Source of the DNA: Ilex aquifolium
Lineage: Eukaryota; Streptophyta; Magnoliopsida; Aquifoliales; Aquifoliaceae
Length of the DNA: 64,000 bases
Reading direction: 5' to 3'
Assembly: GCA_951799425.1 (NCBI GenBank)
Contig: OX637397.1
Span: 8,175,001-8,239,000 of the forward strand
The notes under the pieces were generated by a model that was not told the DNA's origin, did not search any database, and worked only from the letters and a program-made list of their open reading frames with translations. Within the stretch, counting starts at the first letter, position 1. Every line of letters starts with the position of its first letter. The translations under genes were made by a program, and so were the position numbers. Below, one piece after another: positions 11,203 through 20,595 of the stretch.

Positions 11203-11290
11203 GTGTCTTGGCCTAGCGGTAAAGATAGGACTCTTGAGGAGCAAGCACCATGGTCCGAATCCCATTAACTACTACTTAAAAGGCTAAAAT
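11203..11290 (+). mobile_element. tRNA-derived SINE head (relic)
   Basis: TGGCCTAGCGGTA fits the pol III A box (TRGCNNAGYGG), and GGTCCGAATCCC 43 bp further on fits the B box. Between them lies GGAGCAAGCACCATGG, typical of plant SINE heads. The 3' tail and target duplication are not clear. It is probably inactive. Confidence 0.55.
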
Positions 11291-11725
11291 AAAATCTACG
11301 ACAAAACTCAATCTTAACTGTGTATTTCATACTCAAAGAGGGATTCTACAACATGAATACTTCATCAACTATGACTAATGTTAACTTGGTAATTCTTCAA
11401 GTTTATTGATTCCTTATGTTAGCTGCCAGGATTTTCTTGACCACTCTAACTTTGAAAACAATCAACGGTAATAACGAGACCACCTATCTTATAACCCAAA
11501 TGCCTTGCTATCTTAATTACCAAAGCAACAGAATAATTTGTAATGTTGCAGCTCTTGGTTTTCATTTCTTCTATGTCTTTCCTTCAAAGTTTCTCACTTC
11601 TCAGCAACCAAACTGAACACAACAAAAAGTATTTATCTTCCAATCACAGGAAACATAACCCCATACTTGTAAAACTGAAACTGAATTCCGTTGGGGGTGT
11701 GTGTGTGCGCGCCTGCGCACTCGTT

Positions 11726-11730
<5 letters not shown>

Positions 11731-11776
<46 letters not shown>
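11731..11776 (+). repeat. (GT)n(GA)n microsatellite
   Basis: A GT run from about 11725 to 11749 is followed directly by a GA run to 11776. It sits against the donor site of captured exon a. Confidence 0.95.
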
Positions 11777-11779
11777 TAC

Positions 11780-11837
11780 TTGCAACAAATGCCAAACTAC
11801 AGACAACCCAGCAATGCCAGCTCCAAGCACTGCATAT
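11780..11837 (-). pseudogene. FAD-dependent oxidoreductase, captured exon a (GxGxxG)
   Basis: The minus strand, after the acceptor TTTGTAG and before the donor GTACTC, encodes RYAVLGAGIAGLSVVWHLLQ. GAGIAG is the FAD-binding GxGxxG turn of a Rossmann fold. The exon ends in phase 0 and exon b begins in phase 0, so the two could splice together through a roughly 1-kb intron. The donor runs straight into a (GA)n(GT)n microsatellite. The fragment lies in the same orientation as Helitron A. Confidence 0.72.
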
Positions 11838-12406
11838 CTACAAATATACCCAAAACTATTATTCAAACAATTTACCAACAAATGCCAAACTGCTACTCAA
11901 GTAACCAATAGAATAGAACCAATAAAATGAAAAATTAAATTTTGTATAGCATACACACACGTACAGTCAAACTCCAAGCCTAATGATCAAATGAACTATA
12001 CTGATTCTCAATCATGTATGGCAATAAAAATTTAACAATAATAACAAATACCCAAAATTATGTACCAGTTAATTGCAGATTTGCCCAAAATCGTTTCCGT
12101 TGACCCTTCTTTTATTAAGCAAAGGCCACCCTGCCAAATACAATCAATAACAATTTCAACCCCAAAAGGGGTCGTTTGGTAACGTTTTTATTTTCGTGTC
12201 TTGAAAAAAATTAAAAACAGAGATAATTTTTGTCTTTGTTTTGTGATAAACACTAAAACGGAAAATATGTTTGGGAGTCGTTTTTGTCTATCAAATTATG
12301 AGAATAAAAACAAAAAATATGTTTGATAACTATTTCAAATTTTATCTTAAATATATTTGGTATCCTAACTATTTCAAACTCCCCTTTTGGTGATGGGAAT
12401 CAAAGA

Positions 12407-12650
12407 TTAGCTCATTGCTTTGCTTCCCAGTGACAACCTGGTCTTCTTCCTCGCAGTGGAGGTAATGGCCACAGGGACCATTGTAATTACACATTTTGTT
12501 GAACTCCAAAATGGTTCTACACCAGATGCAATAAATTCAGAAGTCAAATTTGAAGCAATCCTATCGACATGCTTTTCATTCAAAGATGGCTTGAAGACAA
12601 TCACCTCATCCTCTTCTTCACCTTCTATGCACAAATCTGTGTATATATGC
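12407..12650 (-). pseudogene. Possible SMG7-like exon fragment
   Basis: The minus strand encodes EEEDEVIVFKPSLNEKHVDR followed by IASNLTSEFIASGVEPFW. The acidic DEVIVFKP...EK phrase resembles a conserved stretch in plant SMG7 (EST1-like, nonsense-mediated decay) proteins. The match is short and from memory, and the rest of the protein is absent. It may be a fragment carried inside the nested TIR element. Confidence 0.3.
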
Positions 12651-12765
12651 ACAGATCTGTGCATATATACACAGGATCTGTGAATATATATGTACAGATC
12701 TGTGTATATATATACAGATCTATGCATATATACACATGATCTGTGCATATATATGCACAGCTTTG
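12610..12765. repeat. Array of CAGATCTGTGYATATATRCA palindromes
   Basis: Five or six imperfect units of about 30 bp, such as ACAGATCTGTGCATATATAC, alternate in orientation. The sequence is largely alternating purine-pyrimidine and could form cruciforms. Short frames through it encode YIYTDLCIYT-like repeats and are not considered genes. Confidence 0.85.
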
Positions 12766-13715
12766 AGTTTCACAGAGAAGAGGGAGAGAGGAGAGAGAGA
12801 GAGGCAACGATGGGGAGGAGAGAGGCAGCGATGAGGGTTCTTCTGGTCGCTGATACAGAGAAAGGAGAGAGGAGAGAGACGGAGAGAGAAGCGATGGGAG
12901 GAGAGAGAGATGAAATGGGTTTTTATACCTCAACAAAAAAAAACCTTGTTTTGTTGTTAAGAGGAGTCGAAGTCTGGATCTCATTAATTCCTATGCCTTT
13001 TGCGCGTGTTGTCTTTGTTTTTGGTGTTTCTTGGAACATCTTTTTTTTGTTCCCATTTTTTTGTCTTTGTTTTCAAACTACTAATATAAAACAAAAACAA
13101 AAACAGTACCCGAACATGTTTTTGTTTTCATTTTTGATAAAAATTGAAAATAAAAACACAAAACACAAAACAAAGACAGTTACCAAACATGCCCTATTAT
13201 TCAAACAATTTACCAACAAATGCCAAACTGCTACTCAAGTAACCAATAGAATAGAACCAATAAAATGAAAAATTAAATTTTGTATAGCATACACACACGT
13301 ACAGTCAAACTCCAAGCCTAATGATCAAATGAACTATACTGATTCTCAATCATGTATGGCAATAAAAATTTAACAATAATAACAAATACCCAAAATTATG
13401 TACCAATTAATTGCAGATTTGCCCAAAATCGTTTCCGTTGACCCTTCTTTTATTAAGCAAAGGCCACCCTGCCAAATACAATCAATAAAAATTTCAACCC
13501 CCAAAGCATACCAATCACCGAATACCTGGACAAACATTACTTTTCAAAAAAAAAAAAAAACAGATTCATTAGATCATGAACAAAAGATCAAACTCCAAGC
13601 CTGATGATCAAATGAACTATATTGATTCTCAAAATTTAACAATAATAACAAATACCCAAAATTATGTACCAGTTAATTGCAGATTTGCCCAAAATCATTT
13701 CCGTTGACCCTTGTT

Positions 13716-15180
13716 TTAGAAGAATCGAACAATGTCCAGTTGATCGCGTTTAACAAATACCCAAAATTCTGCAATCACATGAACCAAAAAAGATACTAAG
13801 GCTGACACCAAGTTAATCCAAATTAAAGCAAACTTGTTGATCGCGTTTAACTAACAAACTCTTTTTCCTTGGATTGTGCTCTTATTAGCTAGTGAGCAAT
13901 GTCCAAACGACTACTACTGACATGCAATAGAAACAGTAAACCAACTGGCTTTAACCCCAAGGCTGACAGTGCACCATTCACAACAATGGAACCCACATTT
14001 GATCCACTCAAACCAGAAAGAAGTCAAAATTTCACATTTTCATATATTTACAGATGTGCCATACTTCCAAAGAATATCATACTGATTAGCATGTAATGAA
14101 AAAGGCCGAAACAAGTCACTCCAAAACTTGAATGTTTAGGCTTGGGCTTGAACAGAAAAGCCAAAACCCAAAACATTCATAAAATGATACAATTAAACAA
14201 AGTGTAGAGTAAATCACATTACGTTGGTAACTCTAAGCTAACCCAACATAAAATTGAAAAAATCAAACAAAGTGTAAATCAATTAAAATTTAGTGAAAGA
14301 ATCAATTAAAATCCAAGAGAAACATAATTTCAACACATTATACCCCAAAATAAAATTTCCCAGGAAATTCATAACAATGGTAGAGTACACAAAATTTTCC
14401 TCGGTCATTCCAACAAACACTTGGTGTGGGTGGGTTTGTTTGTGATGTGTGTGTGGGAGAGTGGGTGTGGGTGTTTGTTTATGCTCTGTGTGTGTGTGTG
14501 TGTGTGTAAGTGATGTGGGTGCGTGTGTGATGGGTATGTGTTGGGTGTGTGTGCTGGGTTTGTTTGTGTGTGGGTGATGAGTGTGTATGTGTGTGTTGTG
14601 CGCTGTGGGTGTGTGTGTGCAATGTGATTGTGTGTGTCAGAGAGAAGTGAGCAAGAGAAGTGTGGGTGATGTTGAGTAGAAGAGGGCAGAGAAGAGGTGG
14701 GGGTAGGATGGGGGGTTAGTGTGTGTGTGTGTGAGAGAGAGAGAGATAAGCATACCTGGAAGGGATTAGCAGCGGCAGTGGTGGTGGTGGTGTTGCTGAC
14801 GAAGTGGCGGTGGTAGTGGTGTCATTGGAGCGTAACAGAGAGAGAGAGAGAGAGAGAGAGGGTAAGGAGTAAAAAGGGTGGGAAAACAAAAAAAAAAAAA
14901 AGAAGAAGAAAAGGAGATGCAGGAAGGCTTGTCTGACAGGAAAAAAAAAATACAGGGAAGAATGAACAAAACCTGGTCTGTTGGCGATGACAATGGCTGG
15001 TGGTGAACATAGATGGCGGTGGGCTAGCGATGACGATTGTGATGGCTAGCGGTGGCGATGGTAGAGAGAAGTTATGAGAGAGAGTGAGAGGCAGACGTTT
15101 AATCATGGCAAGATATATTTCAGGTGGGAGTGAGCGAGAAACATGGAGGTGCAGATAAGTCGTTAGAAGGATAACTCTTT
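13716..15180. other. Helitron A interior, low-complexity
   Basis: No recognised gene. 14420-14640 is GTGTGG/GTGT-rich, 14730-14870 holds GT and GA runs, and 14770-14830 and 14985-15060 are GGTGGT-rich. The minus strand has a CCTTCCAG|GTATGC donor at about 14757, which belongs to the shared Helitron 5' module. Confidence 0.6.
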
Positions 15181-15586
15181 AGAGTCCTGAAATGATAGGC
15201 TTGTTGAAATTATTGGCAGTAAAATATTTTGGAGAAAGAATTTTGATAGTTGGAAAAGAGGAGAAATATGTAAAGATCGTCTGATAAGGATCAAAGATCA
15301 CAAAGAGATTATGATAAGGAAAGAATATAAAAAATCCCTGAATTTGAAGAGAGAGAGAAAGAGAGGCGTGAGTCAAACAATGTTGTTGGACGGGAAAATA
15401 AAATTCAATACCCACTGTAGACCGTTGGATCAATATTTATGAGATGATCTGATCCGTCTTTTATGTTAGGATTACGTTGTCCGTTGTCCGTTGGATGTGT
15501 TTATGTTTTTTTTCAAAACGATCTGGACCTCTCTTTGTCTTTTGGATTCAAACTTCGCTCTACTTTATTATATAGACTAGTAATTG

Positions 15587-15604
15587 CCCGTGTCTGAAGA
15601 CACT
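15587..15604 (-). other. Helitron C 3' terminal hairpin
   Basis: On the minus strand GTGTC TTCA GACAC forms a 5-bp stem with a 4-base loop, nine bases before CTAG. The equivalent hairpin of element A (10361-10374) is GTGCC TTCA GGCAC, with one compensatory base-pair change. Less perfect copies of the terminal block appear at about 15630-15655 and 15826-15850. Confidence 0.85.
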
Positions 15605-16499
15605 TTGTAACAAATTAAAAAATCGCAAGTAATTACCCATACTCGGAGACACTATATAATACGAAAATTTGTCAATCAAAAAAACTGAGAAAAATCTCCA
15701 ATCAATATGAGCCAACATTATACAAAAAATCGTCAATAAAAAAACTGAGAAAAAGTGTTAATCAATATAAAAAAAATTGACAAAATGTCATCTACAACAC
15801 TATATAACTTATAAAAAAAATCGAAAGGAATTGTCCACGCCCCAATATTCTGTATTACACAATAACTGATCAAGAAAAATTGAGAAAAATCGTAAACCAA
15901 TATGAGCCATTTTTCAAAAATAAAATTGACAAAATTTTCCTTAAAAATATGACCCCCGAACAATATCACCGTGTGCACATAACTTATATAACCAAACATT
16001 TAATTAAAGAAACACAACTTATATCAATTCACGCTACAGTCATACTCGTAATACCATTCCATAACTAATTCAATAAAATAATTCAAACAAAATAAAACAT
16101 GTAATGGGATTTGATGCGTGTGTGTTCAAATCTGAACTATGAATTGAAATTTTACATATATAAACAAATCAATTATATAAATAAATCTAATTTGCTTTCA
16201 ACCCATATATCATAAATTGCATAGTACCCCACAAAGCATTAAGACTTGTGTTTGAATGCACCATATAAAAATATAAAAAATTCATCAATACAACTTACTA
16301 CAAAATTGCAGCACAGTGTTCACAGTCCAGCTGATCAGTGAAGTACAATGCATTTTTGTTCCAACTGCAACATTCCAGAAGCCACAGTCAACCAAACCTG
16401 CCAACACAGCACTATGCACTGATCACAGCACACACAACGCACTGTTCACAACACACAGCACAGTGCATATTGGTCCCATTTGCAGCATTTCCTGTGATC

Positions 16500-16625
16500 C
16501 AGACCAGCACAGTGCAGCAACAGCACAGTGCAGCTCAGCAGCAACAGCACAGTGCAGCGCAGCAGCACAGTGCAACGCAGCAGCAACAGTGCACAGCAGC
16601 AGCACACAGCTCAAAAGCTGCAGCA
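16500..16625. repeat. CAGCACAGTG minisatellite
   Basis: CACAGTGCAGC and CAGCAACAG words repeat many times. The surrounding 16310-16790 is also CA/CAG-rich. Frames through it give Gln/Ala/Ser/Thr-rich peptides without known domains. Confidence 0.8.
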
Positions 16626-16902
16626 GGACCCAGCATCACAATCTTCCTTCTTCTTAGAATAAGCAAATGCCACCCAGCCACTGCTGCTGCATCAGACCAA
16701 TTTAGTCAGTGCAGTCCAGCGCAGAACAATCTGCACAACAGCATACACCCTCCAAAAAGCCTTCCACAATACAACAGCAGTGCAGCATAATCTCTCATCA
16801 ATTCAGTATGCCAAGCATGTGACTGCTCAGTAGAAAATTTTGTAGCAAAAGTTAAACAAAACAAAGAATACAAAATTGAACATGGAAGCTGGCTTTAATC
16901 CT

Positions 16903-17490
16903 TCAAGAGGCCAGTCCATTTCTATTGTTCCCAGAAGGTCCACCTTTTCGCCTTAATACCAAAAACTGCTTCTTCCTTAATACAGGCAGTGATCTCTGAT
17001 CTTGGTGCAATACCAACTTCCCAGCCACAGGCAATGATCCAGAGACAGAAAAGTCAATACAACCACCTATTTGCACAGCATGGGAAGCCAGAAAATCAGC
17101 AAGGGCATTTGCTTCCCTATATACATGTCGAATCCTGACATTAAGCCTCCTAAACAAACCCCAAATCTGATCTAAAAGAAACTTACACCTCCAAGGAACA
17201 GCTGTTTTCCCCAAAATCATATATACCAGAACCTATGAATCAGATTCAATGAAAATCTGTTTATCATCCAGACTGTAATGCAAGGCCAAGTTAATACCAT
17301 CCAACAATGCTTTGCATTCTGCCTGCATATTCGACCCTCTACTATAAAATGCAGCTGCAGCTGCAACCACATGACCTTCTGAGTCTCTAATCACCATACC
17401 ACCTCCCGACATCCCTATTAAACCCTTAGCAGCACCATCAACATTGAGTTTCAAAGTCCCAACAGGGGGAGGTTCCCATTTAATCCACAC
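16903..17490 (-). pseudogene. RNase H-like domain, one internal stop
   Basis: The minus strand encodes WEPPPVGTLKLNVDGAAKG, then GGGMVIRDSEGHVVAAAAAF, AECKALLDGINLALHYSL and FIESDS. A TAG at 17233-17235 follows in frame. Reading then resumes with WGLFRRLNVRIRHVYREANA and LADFLASHAV. NVDGA, AECKAL and ESDS supply the first three acidic residues of the RNase H site, and the HVYREANALAD helix is the usual C-terminal part. This is the domain found in plant LINE-derived 'ribonuclease H protein' genes (RVT_3 type). Apart from the single stop it is well kept. It could come from a host gene or from a LINE, and it sits inside Helitron C. Confidence 0.82.
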
Positions 17491-19400
17491 ATCTTAACAT
17501 ATGTCTTCCTCTCAAAAATTTGCATTTAAACACCTTCGCCCATAACAATGAACCATTCAAAACATTCCATAAAAATCAAGCACCCCCAAGAATCAAGCCA
17601 ATATATCAAACTGCAACCACCACTTTTTTTAACAAAATGGACCAAACTCATACCTAAAGACATTGTACAACACAAAATCAAACATTAATCATTTAATACA
17701 AATATTTTCATTTGCATACAAATATTTCAAGGAGCAAATGTTTCCCAAAATGAATTCCTATGATAAAAGGATGTGAAGCTCGATCTATTGCCATGAGTAA
17801 ACATGCAGTAAAAATGTCCCTGATCACCTAGTCAAAGCTCAAATATCACAATGGGATCAATTTTTGACAGAGAGAAAGGCATCAGCAACAACCTATAGTT
17901 CCAATTAATTCAAATATATCGCAACCAGCAACAACCTAAAGAACCAGAAAGAGCCATCAACAACAACCTAAAGAACCAACTTACTAAAATATCATAAGTA
18001 GAGTTTATGGGTTCGATTGGAGATTTTCTATGGGGTTAACGACATCATAACCAAATTTGTGTGAATGAATGGGGGGATTACCTCGCATTTGAAACCAAGA
18101 GCAACCATAGGATAAAATTTTCAAACACCAATATTTGGATAGCTTAAGAAGTTCCTGCAATAGTATTATCAAAAAGTCCCAGCCCTTCCCACACAGTTTC
18201 AATAGGAAAGCAAGCAAAACTAACACTAAAATTCCCTTTGTGACTATCTGTTTTTAATCACACAGGACTATACATTGAATTTCAAACACACTGAACAGAA
18301 TGACCATAGAAAAGGATGGACAACTATATCACTACTAAGTCAAGACTCCAGTGGCCAATGAAATGTATCTAACGCCTTTCTTATTCAACCAAAATATCAC
18401 TACTAAGTCAAGACTCCAGTGGCTCATGAAGATATCTGCCAGAATGTATCAACATATCTTAGGACTTGATCACATGAGGTATATCATGAAACTTGCAGTA
18501 GTAAGAAGTAATCACTCTATCTCACTAAAAAGACATACAGATCAAATCAAAGTTAATGAAACATCCATGGTTACAATGAACAACTCTGCCACTAACATGG
18601 ACCAATTTTAAGATAACTCCGATTTCTTTTGCAGAAAATGATTGTGGTAGATAATAAGTTCAAGAAACCATTTTTCATAACTGTTCTATATAATTTTTTT
18701 TATTTTCCTTGTCAGTATTCCTTTACTGTACCTAGATTTCTCCTACTTGTTCATCTATGTTGTCAAGGTTTCAAGCTCTCTATTTTGAATTTACCAAAGT
18801 TATAAAAACAAAAAAAAGAATCACAATGAGTCTGAGAAGTTTTAAGTTTGGCATAAAATTTTCAGCTAGTGCTAGAGGATGAAGAAAACAATTCTAAAGA
18901 TAATACCACGAAAACTGGGGTGAGGCTCCTTTGCCGTTAGAAAATTAAAAACTGAAAAAACTCGTGAAACCCATTTATTGCTAAACCGAATCAAAGTACG
19001 CATATAATTACCACATTGAAAGCCAAATTGACCAATCGACTTAGCCTGCAATGAATGTCACAAACAAAAACAATAGTTCAGAATAAATTACAACAATTAA
19101 AAAAAAGAAGAAGCAATCCATGCACATAAACAGGGGCTGGGATTTGAAAAAAAAGTTGAAATCTTATTGAAAAAAAAGTTGAAATGTTATTCCTAGCCCC
19201 TGTTTATTCCTAGCACATAAGAAACGCGAGCAAAGCCAGTGAGACCTATATGATTGAAAGGCAAAACCAAAGTTCCTTAAATCATTCAATTCTCCCTAAA
19301 TAAACAAAAATTAATGACAGTTAAACTTTAAACCACCTCAAAAGAACACAACAAATCAAACATAGGTTCACAAATACACAAACAGAAGTAATAGTAAAAA
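17491..19400. other. Helitron C interior without recognised gene
   Basis: No domain could be named. The phrase ATCACTACTAAGTCAAGACTCCAGTGGC occurs twice (about 18329 and 18395), and AAAAAAGTTGAAATBTTATT is repeated near 19150-19190. An exon-like stretch with an acceptor lies on the minus strand near 19040, but I could not assign it. Confidence 0.5.
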
Positions 19401-19409
19401 GAATTCAAG

Positions 19410-19639
19410 CGTACTTCCTGGAGAACATTGTTTTTCTGCTATTTATCAACGCTTTTTACCGCAAAATACTCAATCGTTTTCTTCTTCCCCCCTTTATACA
19501 CAGTCTACACGACAAATTCACACACATAGAGGTACACAATTAGATTCTGAAAACAAACCCGAGAAAATCAGTTCAAGATAGAAGAGCCTACCGAGTATTT
19601 GCCACGGCCAATGGCTTCATAGATATGGTACTGATTCAT
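19410..19639 (-). pseudogene. RUK: RUNKEL kinase exons 1-2, captured fragment
   Basis: Exon 1 (19592-19639, minus) starts at an ATG and reads MNQYHIYEAIGRGKYS, then a donor GTAGGC. Exon 2 (about 19410-19504) follows an acceptor TGTAG and reads TVYKGGKKKTIEYFAVKSVDK, then TAG, then QKNNVLQEV. This is the N-terminal glycine loop (GRGKYSTVYKG) and the VAIK-type lysine (FAVKS) of the plant RUNKEL / ULK4-like kinase, which acts in phragmoplast organisation during cytokinesis. The phase is kept across the junction. The stop, a Gly for the usual Arg, and the absence of the rest of the kinase make it a fragment. It includes the native start codon and part of the leader. Confidence 0.85.
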
Positions 19640-20214
19640 AGTCTCTGGACAGAATTTCTAGGGTTTCAATTTTGAAAGAAAGACCGTTTGTGCGATAGAG
19701 AGGGAGATCGCAGAAAATGACAATAATTTCACATTCAATCGCAATAATTTCACATTCAATCGCACTAATTTCACCAGATTGCAAAGGGAGAGGGAACATA
19801 CCTCGTCGATGGTGGTAGTTGGTGGCATTCCGTTTGTTATTTCACTATTTTCAGAAAATGCCAAATCAACAAAAAAACATCCAGACTTCCAAACAAACAA
19901 AAGACGGATTTTGAAACAATAGCACAAAGCTTAGATACAGAAAATAAATTAAAAAATTGAATCAGTGCATACCGAGAGGAATTGCAACCTGGGTACTTGT
20001 CGAATCTCTAACGTCTTCTTCTTCAGCAAAGCAGGAGCTCCATAGCAGGACAAAAAAAGAGGGTGTGGGGGTGTTTTTGTCGTTCATAGCAGGCCACACC
20101 CTCTTTTTTTGGTGGTCGTTGGCGGCTGAGGGAGGCTTTCGATAATGTTGTGGGGGTGTGGGGTGTTGTTCGGTGGTGGCTGTGGTGGCGATTATGGTCG
20201 CCACATTGTTGAAG

Positions 20215-20250
<36 letters not shown>

Positions 20251-20404
20251 AGGGGATTAGGAATTGAGATTGACAAAAAAATTGAGATTGGGAGAGAGAG
20301 ACAGAAGTGAGATTGAGATGGATTCTGTGAGAGATTTTGGGGATGAGTTTGAAAAGCAAGGATAGAGGCGTGAGAGATTGGGAGAGAGACGCGTGAGAGA
20401 TACG

Positions 20405-20595
20405 CTTCTTTATGGGCGGGAAAAAAAAAATTAAGATTATCTGTAGACCGTCGGATCAAAAATTTTTAGAGGATCTGAACCGTCTTTTATGTTGGGATTA
20501 CGTTGTCCATTATATTTGTTTATGTTTTGTTTCAAAACGATCTGGACCTCTCTTTATCTTTTGGATTCAAACTTCGCTCTACTTTATTATATAGA
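20405..20595 (-). other. Conserved Helitron 5' block
   Basis: About 190 bp at the 5' end of element C (GGGCGGGAAAAAAAAAATTA ... ACGATCTGGACCTCTCTTT) recur at 10200-10347 in B and 15390-15576 in A with small gaps. The GA-rich leader beyond it is also shared by B and C. The block marks the shared ancestry of the three elements. Confidence 0.85.

Larger units (their letters stand above)
12164..13193. mobile_element. TIR element nested in Helitron A
   Basis: The left end reads GGGGTCGTTTGGTAAC. The right end, reverse-complemented, reads GGGCATGTTTGGTAAC, and both are followed by T-rich sequence containing GTCTTTGTTTT-like words. Such GTTTGGTAAC ends are common in plant non-autonomous DNA transposons. 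I found no target-site duplication and no transposase, so the superfamily is undecided. Confidence 0.6.
11856..13501. repeat. Two 308-bp direct repeats flanking a 1.03-kb insert
   Basis: 11856-12163 and 13194-13501 are each 308 bp, with only a few differences that I can see (for example TACCAGTTAATT versus TACCAATTAATT, and CAATAACAATT versus CAATAAAAATT). Both start CTATTATTCAAACAATTTAC and end AATTTCAACCCC. A third, shorter and more diverged copy lies at about 13585-13715. The ends are not TG...CA, so these are not LTRs. The simplest view is a local duplication with a transposon between the copies. Confidence 0.9.
10348..15576 (-). mobile_element. Helitron A, non-autonomous
   Basis: The minus-strand 5' end TCTATATAATAAAGTAGAGC lies at 15576. 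The 3' end at 10348 carries the hairpin GTGCC-TTCA-GGCAC followed by GGGTTATCGCTA. The terminal CTA lacks the usual last base of CTRR. Both ends abut neighbouring Helitrons with no host DNA between. About 5.2 kb long, it carries two FAD-oxidoreductase exons, a tRNA-derived SINE, a TIR element with flanking 308-bp repeats, and GT/GA microsatellites. No Rep/helicase domain is visible, so it is non-autonomous. Confidence 0.82.
15577..20595 (-). mobile_element. Helitron C, non-autonomous, both ends intact
   Basis: The minus-strand 5' end TCTATATAATAAAGTAGAGC starts at 20595 and is preceded by an A, as expected for insertion between A and T. The 3' end shows the hairpin GTGTC-TTCA-GACAC, then GGGCAATTA and CTAG at 15577-15580. 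It joins directly to the 5' TC of element A. The 5.0-kb body carries RUNKEL kinase exons, an RNase H domain, a CAGCACAGTG-rich array and a (GA)n block. No Rep/helicase is visible, so movement would need an autonomous partner. Confidence 0.88.

Noticed and set aside
12625-12984. Long minus-strand frame rich in YICTDLYIYTQ repeats
   Set aside because: It is a translation of the CAGATCTGTG/TATATA palindrome array and GA-rich DNA, with no conserved domain.
11856-13501. 308-bp repeats as LTRs of a small retrotransposon
   Set aside because: The ends are not TG...CA, there is no primer site or polypurine tract, and the inner element has its own inverted ends.
13920-14040. Exon-like minus-strand stretch reading SGLSGSNVGSIVVNGALSAL
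   Set aside because: It looks protein-like, but I could not assign a family and splice borders are uncertain.
16316-16790. Open frames rich in Gln, Ala and Ser
   Set aside because: They arise from the CAGCACAGTG minisatellite. No start context or homology supports a gene.
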